Source: Planctomycetaceae bacterium (lineage in GTDB: Bacteria > Planctomycetota > Planctomycetia > Planctomycetales > Planctomycetaceae). From it: a stretch of DNA of 64,000 nt. The position numbers and the translations under genes were made by a program. The notes under the pieces are model-generated. The model was not told the DNA's origin, searched no databases, and was given only the letters and a program-made list of their open reading frames with translations. The DNA lies in NCBI GenBank assembly GCA_020426505.1, contig JAGQPX010000116.1, forward strand, positions 1 to 64,000, in the 5' to 3' direction. This document shows positions 17,986 through 26,143 of this stretch, in pieces (within the stretch, counting starts at the first letter, position 1; every line of letters starts with the position of its first letter).

Positions 17986-18066
17986 GGGAGATGGGAATTG
18001 GGAATTAGGAAATGGGAACGAGAATCATTTAACCTTCAACTTTCGACCCTCGACTTTCGACCTTTT
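17986..18066. repeat. Short-period repeat block between lptD-like and dgkA-like genes
   Basis: Two arrays fill the 81-bp spacer. The first (17986-18022) repeats the word GGGAATT about five times with drift. The second (18031-18066) repeats CTTTCGACC twice (CAACTTTCGACCCTCGAC, then TTTCGACC). The minus-strand word GTCGAAAGTT recurs on the plus strand at 26098-26107, in another spacer. Confidence 0.55.
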
Positions 18067-21000
18067 ACGGCACGCCGAGAAGTGAACTCAGCTGTGTCTG
18101 CGACGTTCGTCGTGCACCGAGACGGGGTTCAATCGAGAAGGCGATGCCGGCGTTGTTCTTGCTGCGGTCGTAATTGGCGCCGAGATGGATGATCCAGTCG
18201 CCGCCGACACGGCTGATGACGAGTGATTGCCCCCGGTCCTGCCCTTCCGCAACATCGTAAGCTGTGCCGAGCGACGAGATCCACTTGGGGCTCATCTGAT
18301 AGCTGTAACTGGCCGAGAGGATTTGACTGTCGATCGGTCCGCCCTGTACCTGTCGGAAGCCGACATAAACGCTGCCTCGTGTGCTGCGCTGCGAGAGGAC
18401 ACCGACGTTCCAGATGTTCTGCTCGACATTAAAGAAGTCGACAAGCGAGTTCGCCATCACGGTGGTCCGCTCGCCGACGTTCCAGGCATAGCGAGTCGAG
18501 AAAAGACCGAAGTCTTCGCCGAAGTTGTCTCGATTCTCGTCCGGGAAGTAACTGAGGTCAAAATCGAGAGTCATCCAATCCTTGATGCGGAGTCGATCTG
18601 GCGGACCGACTTTCGTTTGCAGTCGGTTTCGCCAGCCGAGACTAAGGACCTGCAGGTCGTCAACCAGTTCGTGATAGGGAGCCGTCACCGACTGACCTGC
18701 ACCGGTGCGAACCGCATACATCCGCTCAGCGAACGTGGGGGGCAAGACCCCAGCGAAATCGAGAGTGAAGAACCGGGACCGGAATCGTTCCTGTGCGTTG
18801 TCGTCGAACTCGTTGTATTGCGGGATAAGCGCGAGGTCCTCACTGGCGTCGGAGATGGAATAGTCCGCATCGAACACCATCTTGTGAGCCAGTCCATTGA
18901 GGCCCAGGATCCGGCTCTGTACCCACGGCATCGGTTTCCAGAAGAGGATGCTCGCTCGGATACCGGCCGTGCCGTACAGCCGGGAGAGGTCGTCGCCATT
19001 CATCGCCTCACCCCAGTGTGCGGCCTCTCCCATCACATAAGGGTCGACGTTGAGCGGCCCGAGGTCCAGAGGCATCACGATTTCGTGACGCGTCATCGCG
19101 ACGAGACCATCCACGTTGGGGTAGTACGGAAGCGGTGTGAACGTGTCGACCGCAGGATTGAACGGCGGTTGAGCCGGCTCGATCCGTCCATACCCCACTG
19201 ATGAATGTGAACTCCACGTCAGCAGATCACCGAACAGCGGCTCCGCGAGCACGGTCAGATCCTCACGCAGCCACTCGGTCACGTTGGAGAAATCATTCAG
19301 CCGTTTTCGGCCGAGACCGGAGATGGTGACGTTGTCGACCTGTTGTCCAATCTCCAGGAGTGTCTCGTTGTCCTTACCTTCGTCCCATTCGTTCTCAAAG
19401 TACTGTTCCAGGAAGTTGCGGTCGCTGATGTAGCCGATCTCGCTTTTGATCCAGACGTTGTCCGGGAACCGCAGGCGGTTTCGCCACATCGCGCGGCCCC
19501 GGTTGTTCTCCGGCACCGGAAGGTTCCGTCGCATGAGGCCCAGGTTGTCGGTGCCCTCATCGTAGATGTAATACAGGTCGGCCTCTCCGTCGTAGAGCGT
19601 GGGGATACCGAAGATTTCCGTGACGCCTTCATAGTCGGCGGTGCTGCCAATCGCCGGTCCACGATCGGAGAGGTAGTCCAATAGCAAACTCGCGTCGGTG
19701 TTGGGGGGAAGGTTGAGGCCGAACAGGGATTCGAGGTTCCACTCGGTCCGCAATTGTGTGCCGAAGATGCGGTCTTGTCCGAATTCGATGTCACGAATCG
19801 GGATCTGCGGGTCCTCAGCCGGCGCGCTGACGACCGGCGTGTAAAACACCGGCAGATCATTCAGCAGGAACCGGTTGTTCAGCGACGTGACCCATAAGGA
19901 TGAGTAATCGTCCGGGTCGTTGGGGTCGACGGTCCACGGATAAGGGTTGCCCGGTCGACGTTCGAGGAAGATATCGGTCGCTTCGAGTCGATAGCCCGGC
20001 TTGCCGAACTGACTGCCGGTGATCCAGGCATCCCGCGCGTGATAGCTATCTCGGTTCAATTGTCGGACCTGCGAGGCCCTCACGCGGATGTTGCCTTCGT
20101 ACTCGGGAACGAACGCGGCCAGTTCCACGTTATGCGCGACGCCCCGATCATCCCGGATATCGTAGAACGCATGAGAAGCCGTGGTCGTCACATCACCCTG
20201 ACGCACGACAATGTGACCTTCGAGGTACACCTGGAAAGGCGTGTTCGGATCGAGATCAGCTCCACTGGTCACGTTTTGGATGCGTTCTGGGTCGGTCCAG
20301 ATGACGGCACGATCCGCACTGAGGTCGATCGTCCCCAGTTGCTGAACGCCACCCACGTTGACCGGCACTCCATCCACGACGATGTTGACCCCCTGTTTGA
20401 TGACCGTGATCAACTCGGCGGGTACGGTCTGCTCGGACACAAAGGCTTTGACTTCAAATGGGACGTCGATGTTACGGGGCACGACGGTCACGTGTCGGCG
20501 CGGTCCGAAGACTGCAGGACCGGGACTCGAAAACGACGGCCCTTGCATGGCGAAGATTGGAGGTTCTTCGAGTGAAGTCGGCTGGTCGGTCACGTTGTGT
20601 TGAACAGTCCGGACCACATCCGGCATCAACGGTTGCACCTGTTCGACAGCGTGAACGTACAACGGATCGTGCGTCGCCGGTTTTCCTTCCAAGGGGGGAC
20701 GTCCATTGAATGCAGCTCCTCCAGACGTCAACAGTTCCGCAACAAGGGACGGATGTGAACGATTGCCGTCCGGACGGATGACACGGACGTTCCCCTCCAG
20801 ATAGGCAACGACTCGCTCTTGTGTGCGGCCCTTGAGCTTCTGCTCTGAATGCCACATGACGACCTTGTCAGCAGTCAGCGTCTGATCCCCTTGCTTGATC
20901 TCACATTGTCCATGCATCAGCCAAACCGAACCAACCTCATCGTCCCATTTCTGAGCGATGTCTGCCCGGACATCGATTCGCTCCGCAGGTACGTCCAACG

Positions 21001-21235
21001 AGGGTGAGGAGTCACGTCCGAACTGAGGGATGGAGAACTTCGGCAGGGAGTCCGGCAGCGTAGGCTTCGGCAGTGACGGCTTGGGGATCTGGGGGAACTC
21101 AAGCTGCGGTAGCTGAGCCAGAGTGATCCGGTTTGTGCAGACGATCATCCCGATCAGTGCGCTGGCAAACAGCACACCGGTCGCGAGCACCCTTCGCAGG
21201 GGTCGTGCCCTGGGCAGTGATCGTCGTTGTTGCAT
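18065..21235 (-). CDS. lptD: LptD-like outer-membrane protein with OstA segments
   Basis: This 1056-residue protein resembles LptD/OstA, the outer-membrane barrel that inserts lipopolysaccharide. A signal-anchor-like hydrophobic stretch (VLATGVLFASALIGMIVC) is followed by a Pro-rich repeat (PKPSLPKPTLPDSLPKF). An OstA-type beta-taco segment lies around residues 80-145 (GSVWLMHGQCEIKQGDQTLT, ADKVVMWHSEQ), and a second related segment about residues 300-380 (FQVYLEGHIVVRQGD, TTTASHAFYDIRDDRG). The C-terminal ~600 residues have the alternating aromatic-polar pattern of a beta-barrel. LptD normally has a single N-terminal OstA part. The LptE-like partner is encoded far away, at 54856. A divergent member is likely. 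Confidence 0.72.
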   Translation of the reverse strand: MQQRRSLPRARPLRRVLATGVLFASALIGMIVCTNRITLAQLPQLEFPQIPKPSLPKPTLPDSLPKFSIPQFGRDSSPSLDVPAERIDVRADIAQKWDDEVGSVWLMHGQCEIKQGDQTLTADKVVMWHSEQKLKGRTQERVVAYLEGNVRVIRPDGNRSHPSLVAELLTSGGAAFNGRPPLEGKPATHDPLYVHAVEQVQPLMPDVVRTVQHNVTDQPTSLEEPPIFAMQGPSFSSPGPAVFGPRRHVTVVPRNIDVPFEVKAFVSEQTVPAELITVIKQGVNIVVDGVPVNVGGVQQLGTIDLSADRAVIWTDPERIQNVTSGADLDPNTPFQVYLEGHIVVRQGDVTTTASHAFYDIRDDRGVAHNVELAAFVPEYEGNIRVRASQVRQLNRDSYHARDAWITGSQFGKPGYRLEATDIFLERRPGNPYPWTVDPNDPDDYSSLWVTSLNNRFLLNDLPVFYTPVVSAPAEDPQIPIRDIEFGQDRIFGTQLRTEWNLESLFGLNLPPNTDASLLLDYLSDRGPAIGSTADYEGVTEIFGIPTLYDGEADLYYIYDEGTDNLGLMRRNLPVPENNRGRAMWRNRLRFPDNVWIKSEIGYISDRNFLEQYFENEWDEGKDNETLLEIGQQVDNVTISGLGRKRLNDFSNVTEWLREDLTVLAEPLFGDLLTWSSHSSVGYGRIEPAQPPFNPAVDTFTPLPYYPNVDGLVAMTRHEIVMPLDLGPLNVDPYVMGEAAHWGEAMNGDDLSRLYGTAGIRASILFWKPMPWVQSRILGLNGLAHKMVFDADYSISDASEDLALIPQYNEFDDNAQERFRSRFFTLDFAGVLPPTFAERMYAVRTGAGQSVTAPYHELVDDLQVLSLGWRNRLQTKVGPPDRLRIKDWMTLDFDLSYFPDENRDNFGEDFGLFSTRYAWNVGERTTVMANSLVDFFNVEQNIWNVGVLSQRSTRGSVYVGFRQVQGGPIDSQILSASYSYQMSPKWISSLGTAYDVAEGQDRGQSLVISRVGGDWIIHLGANYDRSKNNAGIAFSIEPRLGARRTSQTQLSSLLGVP

Positions 21236-21574
21236 ATTTCAGGCCGCCCGTTGAGGCTAGCCGGGAATGGAACGCAATGTGACACTCCCATCGAACGATG
21301 GAGGACCGACACAAAGCATCAATCGAGACGAGAGGATGAGGGACGGCTGAGGAATGAGCCGCGTTGGATTGGAAGTATCAATGACTCAACGCTCCGTGAC
21401 AGGATGTCACGAATCGAAGGGCCCTACCCGTGTTGATATGTGGAAACCGAACGAATTGGGGCGGCAGTATATCCCTGATCTTCAAAGAGTGTCAATAAGG
21501 GATTGAGCAGCCGACGCAGCACGTAAGCCCATAACACAAAATGCATTACAACACGCGCAAACGCCTCAAGTCGC
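21236..21574. other. Intergenic stretch with a GTGACA palindrome
   Basis: I find no gene in these 339 bp between the LptD-like start and the end of the glycosyltransferase gene. The notable feature is a perfect palindrome GTGACA-GGA-TGTCAC at 21396-21410. It lies 161 bp upstream of the LptD-like start codon. Confidence 0.5.
21396..21410. promoter_or_regulatory. Palindrome GTGAC-N5-GTCAC, possible regulator site
   Basis: A perfect dyad (GTGACA, 3-nt spacer, TGTCAC) lies upstream of the LptD-like gene. The same half-sites with the same N5 spacing occur at 25492-25506. The pattern is similar in layout to CRP/FNR-family sites, but no regulator is identified. Confidence 0.35.
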
Positions 21575-22879
21575 TCACTCTCTGCGGCGACTCACACTCC
21601 GCGCAGCGAGCAGGGCAATCGCGGGGACGACCGGTGAACGCATGCGGGCATTCGACCAGTACACGAGATGGACCGACACGAACGTCGCGATCAAAAGTAC
21701 GACAGGTAACCATTGGGTGAGTTGGAAGCACGAGGGCCTTGGGATGAAGATCCGGATCAGTCCTACAGCCGCGAGCAGAAAGATCCCGCCATAAAACGTG
21801 ATTACCGGAAGACGCAGTTGCGACGGGATCGCCGCGCCCGCCTCTCCCTGGGGGGCCAGACTCCAGAATCGCCGCAGTCGTAGCAGACACGCACGAACGA
21901 ACATCCCGGGTTGTTCTTGCATGGTTTCTCTCGCCCGTTGCCCCAGCCAGCGATCCCGGTCGACCTCGCCGGTCACGCCCGCCTCGTCCATTTGACGATT
22001 GACTTCCTCTACCCAGACCTCCTGCCCTGCCCCATGCGACCCGTCCCAGACGGTGCCCCAGGGTTGATTGACAACCTCCTCATAGAATCGAGGGTTGTTA
22101 CCAAGGAGGAGCGTGTACCCGCCATGTGTGGTCATGAGAATGGGATGTCCCATCACAATGGTGTTCCGCACGACCCAGGGGAGCACGGTCAACAGACCGG
22201 CTGCCATCGTGAGCCAGGGAAACGACAGAGGTTCAGAGGGCTGCGACTCACGCATCGAGACGAGGCGCCTGCTGATCCACCACAGGCCCATCAATCCCGC
22301 GAACACCCAAACTGTCGGACGACAGAGGACGTTCAACCCAAACACAAATCCGGTCAGCAATTGTTGATGGCGAGACGATGGCATCGTCAGACAACCAAGC
22401 AGGGCCGTGGCCAGAAACGTCGCCAACGTCTCCGTCATGGGAAAGGTCGTGTATCTCAACAGCAAAGGATCGACGGCGACAATGGCCCCCGCGAAAAGTG
22501 CAAGTCGCCTGCTGAGACCGAATCGACACGCTATGACAACCGTCAACCAAACGGTGCCGACGCCGAGCACAAGATGCAGTAACGCACGACCAAACGGCGA
22601 CCGACTCGTCCCCGTCACAGCCAACATCACCGGATACAACGGTGGACGAAAGGCGGTGGGGATATTCGTGCCGTGCACTGAGTATCCACGACCCTCCGCA
22701 ACACCCTCAGCGATCGCAAGGTAGACGTCCCGATCGTCACTCAAGTTGTCGGACCAGCCCCACAACACGCTGACTCTCGCAATCGCCGCCAACAGCAGCA
22801 CGCCCCAGACGAGTCCTCCCGGTTGCCAGGCTGGGACGTCTGATGCCAATTCGCGATCGAGATTTGCGTCGAGATTCAT
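21575..22879 (-). CDS. ArnT/GT39-type membrane glycosyltransferase
   Basis: A 434-residue polytopic membrane protein of the glycosyltransferase 39/83 type (dolichyl-phosphate mannosyltransferase or ArnT-like). The first periplasmic loop carries the catalytic-type acidic pair in SDNLSDDRDVYLAIAEGV and continues with YSVHGTNIPTAFRPPLYPVML, the typical RPPLYP motif. About ten hydrophobic helices follow, for example LALFAGAIVAVDPLLLRY. Such enzymes transfer a sugar from a polyprenyl-phosphate donor to lipid or protein on the outer side of the inner membrane. Donor and acceptor are unknown. The gene is divergent from the MMPL exporter. Confidence 0.82.
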   Translation of the reverse strand: MNLDANLDRELASDVPAWQPGGLVWGVLLLAAIARVSVLWGWSDNLSDDRDVYLAIAEGVAEGRGYSVHGTNIPTAFRPPLYPVMLAVTGTSRSPFGRALLHLVLGVGTVWLTVVIACRFGLSRRLALFAGAIVAVDPLLLRYTTFPMTETLATFLATALLGCLTMPSSRHQQLLTGFVFGLNVLCRPTVWVFAGLMGLWWISRRLVSMRESQPSEPLSFPWLTMAAGLLTVLPWVVRNTIVMGHPILMTTHGGYTLLLGNNPRFYEEVVNQPWGTVWDGSHGAGQEVWVEEVNRQMDEAGVTGEVDRDRWLGQRARETMQEQPGMFVRACLLRLRRFWSLAPQGEAGAAIPSQLRLPVITFYGGIFLLAAVGLIRIFIPRPSCFQLTQWLPVVLLIATFVSVHLVYWSNARMRSPVVPAIALLAARSVSRRRE

Positions 22880-23010
22880 GTGCGAGCCGCTTGCGTCGTC
22901 ACCGGCTGATTTGGTCTGATTGTGCGGTGTCGTCTCGAACGTCTGTTGGAGAGACGGATCGCTTCAACACACGCCCATACTCCGCGAATCCTAACATCAT
23001 CAGGCTGACG

Positions 23011-25308
23011 ATGCCGCCAGACGCGTCTGAACTCGAACGGGCTCCCCGACTCGCGCGAGTGGCGGACTGGCTCGTTCAGCATCGCGGGGTGTTGTTCGTT
23101 GCGGCGATTCTCCTTGTCATTGCGGCTGGTTACCCTGCCAGTCGTCTCAAACTCGACGAGTCGGTCGAGTCGTTCTACGCACCGGACGACCCTTACCTGC
23201 TCGACTATCTGGACAGCAAGCAGACATTCGGTGGAGACGAATTCGTCTTCATCGCGTATCACGATCCGCAGTTGCTCGAACCCGAGGGCCTGGAACGGGT
23301 CAGGGTTTTCGCCGAACAACTCAGTGCGCTGCCCGGCATTCGATCCGAAAGCACACAGGACCTCTCCACCAACTTCGATCGTTTTCAAGACGTTGCTGAC
23401 AGCATCGTCGGCAGCGGTTTCTTCGCCCGCAAGATCAGTTCGCTGTTCAAGGCCGGGATCATCGAACTCTCCCGTCGCGTCCTGATTGGCGACGACAATG
23501 AGACGACTGGCATCGTGCTGCGACTGCTCCCCGAGGCGAAGGCACCCATTTCACGGCGGGAAACATTTGCGCAGATCCGCGAACTCGCCGACGCACATGT
23601 TCCTCGCGCCTATGTGACGGGCGAGCCAGTGATGATTCACGACATGTTCCGCTACGTTGAACAGGATGGCGCCATTCTGGGCATCGCAACATCCAGTCTG
23701 CTCATCCTGATCATCCTGATGTTGTTTCGCAGCCTGCGCTGGATGGTGTTGCCGCTGCTGCTCGTGCATGCAGCTCTGCTCTGGACGAAGGCCATCCTGG
23801 TCCTCTCGGGAATGAAGCTCAGCATGGTGAGTTCCATCCTGACGAGTCTGATTACGATCATCGGCATTGCGACGGTGATGCATGTGACCGTCCGATTCCG
23901 CGAATTGCGGGATGAGATGGATCGATTTGCCGCGTTCCGTCAGGCGTTCGTCGATCTCGCACCGGCGACGTTCTGGTCATGCGTGACTACCGCTGTCGGG
24001 TTTGGAGCCCTGCTCTCCAGTGGGATCACACCGGTCCGTAGTTTCGGGATGATGGTCGCCCTCGGCACAATGTTGATCCTTGCTGCCGGGGCACTGCTGT
24101 TACCCGGAGGCGTTCTCATCGGCCGGTTGGACGCGGATCCGCGAAAGCCGCCAGCGGAGAAGCGACTGCTTGGGGTGCTGTCGAAAGTCAGCCATGGAGT
24201 CGAACATCATTCGGGACTTCTGCTGACACTGTTCGCCTTGCTGACGCTTCTGGCAACCGCCGGCATGTCCCGCCTCCGTGTCGAAACTGACTTCAGCAAA
24301 AATTTTCGACAGGCGAGTCCTATCGTCGAGTCAATCCATTTCTTCGAGGATCGTCTTGGGGGTGTCGGCAACTGGGAGATCAACTTCTCCACACACACTG
24401 AAGACGTTGCCTCCCAACCTGGACTAGACAACGAAGGCCTCACCCTCGACTTGCTTTCTCGAGTTGCATCGACTGCGTCGCAACTGCGTGACATCGAAAT
24501 GCCAGATGGGACGGGACCGACGAAGGCCGTAGCCATGAGTGACGGGACAGGCTTCATCCCCGGCTTGGCGGCACATTCTCTTAAAGAAAAGCGTGATGTT
24601 CTGAAACGCATGCAGCCGGAGTTTGAGGAGAGTCTGTACAACGCCGAGCAGGGACGCATGCGGATCATGCTGCGGGCGCGAGAGCAGCAACCGGCGGAGA
24701 CGAAACTGCAACTCATCGAACAGGCCGAAGCCGTGGCCCAAAACATATTCCCCGACGCGAAAGCGACCGGCCTGTACGTCCTGCTGGCTCATCTCATTCA
24801 GAGCCTGCTGAGTGATCAAGTTGTCGCCTTCGGACTCGCAGCGGCCGGGATTCTCGTCACGATGACGATCGCCTTTCGCAGTATCCGGGTCGGGCTGGTG
24901 ATGCTCGTTCCGAACACGTTTCCCATTCTGATCGTCATCGGCGGGATGGGCTGGGTCGGGGTGCCGGTCAACATCGGCACCGCCATGATCGCCAGTGTCT
25001 CAATGGGCCTGACGGTCGATTCGAGCATTCATTACCTTGTCGGGTATCGGCGTTCACGAGCGGCCGGACTCGATCACTACGCCGCCATCCATCAGACTCA
25101 TGCGGGAGTCGGACGGGCACTCGTGTTTGCGAGTATCGCCCTCGTGCTGGGCTTTACCGTGCTGTCGCTGTCGCACTTCATCCCGTTGATCTACTTTGGC
25201 GTGCTGGTCAGTGTCGCCATGCTGGGAGGGCTGCTGGGCGACCTTGTCCTGCTGCCCCTGCTGCTTTACTGGGTTCCGGTTCCGTTTCAATCGCAAACGA
25301 CCAATTGA
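23011..25308 (+). CDS. MMPL/RND-family exporter
   Basis: A 765-residue RND-superfamily transporter of the MMPL/HpnN type. It has two repeats, each with one helix (VLFVAAILLVIAAGYPASRL; SGLLLTLFALLTLLATAG), a periplasmic domain (LKLDESVESFYAPDDPYLLD; LRVETDFSKNF) and a five-helix bundle. The second bundle contains VPVNIGTAMIASVSMGLTVD followed by SSIHYLVGYRR, with the Asp expected for proton coupling. Substrates of related proteins are lipids, hopanoids or hydrophobic compounds. I chose ATG 23011 because the upstream extension overlaps the divergent gene's start region and is not membrane-like. Confidence 0.88.
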   Translation: MPPDASELERAPRLARVADWLVQHRGVLFVAAILLVIAAGYPASRLKLDESVESFYAPDDPYLLDYLDSKQTFGGDEFVFIAYHDPQLLEPEGLERVRVFAEQLSALPGIRSESTQDLSTNFDRFQDVADSIVGSGFFARKISSLFKAGIIELSRRVLIGDDNETTGIVLRLLPEAKAPISRRETFAQIRELADAHVPRAYVTGEPVMIHDMFRYVEQDGAILGIATSSLLILIILMLFRSLRWMVLPLLLVHAALLWTKAILVLSGMKLSMVSSILTSLITIIGIATVMHVTVRFRELRDEMDRFAAFRQAFVDLAPATFWSCVTTAVGFGALLSSGITPVRSFGMMVALGTMLILAAGALLLPGGVLIGRLDADPRKPPAEKRLLGVLSKVSHGVEHHSGLLLTLFALLTLLATAGMSRLRVETDFSKNFRQASPIVESIHFFEDRLGGVGNWEINFSTHTEDVASQPGLDNEGLTLDLLSRVASTASQLRDIEMPDGTGPTKAVAMSDGTGFIPGLAAHSLKEKRDVLKRMQPEFEESLYNAEQGRMRIMLRAREQQPAETKLQLIEQAEAVAQNIFPDAKATGLYVLLAHLIQSLLSDQVVAFGLAAAGILVTMTIAFRSIRVGLVMLVPNTFPILIVIGGMGWVGVPVNIGTAMIASVSMGLTVDSSIHYLVGYRRSRAAGLDHYAAIHQTHAGVGRALVFASIALVLGFTVLSLSHFIPLIYFGVLVSVAMLGGLLGDLVLLPLLLYWVPVPFQSQTTN

Positions 25309-25491
25309 AGCGATCACGCGGATTCCACACGCCGTCACGTTCGCAATGCTCCGAGGGTCCCCCGTCTGCATTCCTGAAGCACGTCACAATCGATTCACAC
25401 GGAAGAACACACGCGGTTCCCTTAAACTTGGCCGCAAATCCGACGATTCAATAGGAGACTTTGCCGATCTCCACGTTGTTTCGGCATCAGT

Positions 25492-25506
25492 GTGACAAAA
25501 CGTCAC
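25492..25506. promoter_or_regulatory. Palindrome GTGAC-N5-GTCAC upstream of small ORF
   Basis: The dyad GTGAC-AAAAC-GTCAC lies 42 bp upstream of the 39-codon ORF at 25548. It matches the half-sites and spacing of the palindrome at 21396-21410, suggesting one regulator, but the evidence is just these two sites. Confidence 0.35.
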
Positions 25507-25547
25507 GTATACTTCCCACAACCCTTCCCTCATCAGATCGGGATCTT

Positions 25548-25667
25548 ATGGACCACTTTATTGAAATGATCATGTATCGCTGGCAGTCCGCCACGATGAT
25601 GGACTACGCACACTGTGTGCTGGCCATCATTGTGATTGGCTGGTTTGTTGCACGCACCCAACGCTGA
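25548..25667 (+). CDS. Predicted 39-residue single-helix membrane peptide
   Basis: ATG 25548 opens a 39-codon frame with a short amphipathic start (MDHFIEMIMYRWQSATMM), then a hydrophobic helix (YAHCVLAIIVIGWFVA) and a basic end (RTQR). This layout, N-terminal polar segment, one helix and positive C-terminus, is that of small membrane-bound regulators. Upstream lie a palindrome and the purine stretch GGGATC. An in-frame extension to 25461 is not membrane-like. Support is structural only, and no homologue is recognised with confidence. Confidence 0.55.
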   Translation: MDHFIEMIMYRWQSATMMDYAHCVLAIIVIGWFVARTQR

Positions 25668-25697
25668 GCGACTTCATCCGAGACTCATCGCCTGCCG

Positions 25698-26063
25698 TCA
25701 GATTGATTCTTCCACCCGCGCGAGGACAAGTTCCACCATCAACGGATGAAGCCCCAACGGCGGGCACAGGATGCAATCAATGGTGGGATGCTTCTCCTGA
25801 AATCGAAGGCGATCCGCTTCCAGATCGCGAGTCACATGCGACCCTGCTGACAAGAACCAAGGCAGCATCCGCACCTCTTCCGCGCCTCGCTGAACGCACG
25901 TCTCTAATCCTGCCGGGATCGTCGGCTCTGCCAGTTCCAGGTAGGCGTGCTCGACAATCGCTTCCGGTCGTTTCTCAGCGATCATCTCTGCCAACTTTCG
26001 AAGATCGGCGTTCGCTGCCTCGACACGACTGCCGTGAGCAATAAGAAGAATGGCGGTGCGCAT
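25698..26063 (-). CDS. cbiX: CbiX-type sirohydrochlorin chelatase
   Basis: A 121-residue short CbiX/SirB-family protein. ILLIAHGSRVEAAN carries the metal-binding His of the first strand, and LPWFLSAGSHVTRDL the second His; together they insert Co2+ or Fe2+ into sirohydrochlorin for cobalamin or siroheme synthesis. VEHAYLELAEPTIPAGLE is also typical. Small CbiX proteins of this length work as homodimers. The frame extends upstream to 26207, but that segment lacks family similarity and overlaps the divergent kinase, so ATG 26063 is chosen. No other cobalamin or siroheme genes lie nearby. Confidence 0.88.
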   Translation of the reverse strand: MRTAILLIAHGSRVEAANADLRKLAEMIAEKRPEAIVEHAYLELAEPTIPAGLETCVQRGAEEVRMLPWFLSAGSHVTRDLEADRLRFQEKHPTIDCILCPPLGLHPLMVELVLARVEESI

Positions 26064-26079
26064 GATCGGATTTGATGTT

Positions 26080-26125
26080 GGCGCTTGAGTGTTGGACGTC
26101 GAAAGTTCAAAGTAGACGACATCGC
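26080..26125 (+). repeat. Short-period repeat words in cbiX-kinase spacer
   Basis: The divergent spacer holds GATGTTGGCGCTTGAG, TGTTGGACGTCGAAAG and TTCAAAGTAGACG, containing the words TGTTGG twice and AAAGT twice. The 10-mer GTCGAAAGTT (26098-26107) also occurs twice with drift on the minus strand at 18038-18062. It looks like a decayed member of the short-period class. Confidence 0.4.
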
Positions 26126-26143
26126 CCGGAGACACAACCGCCC

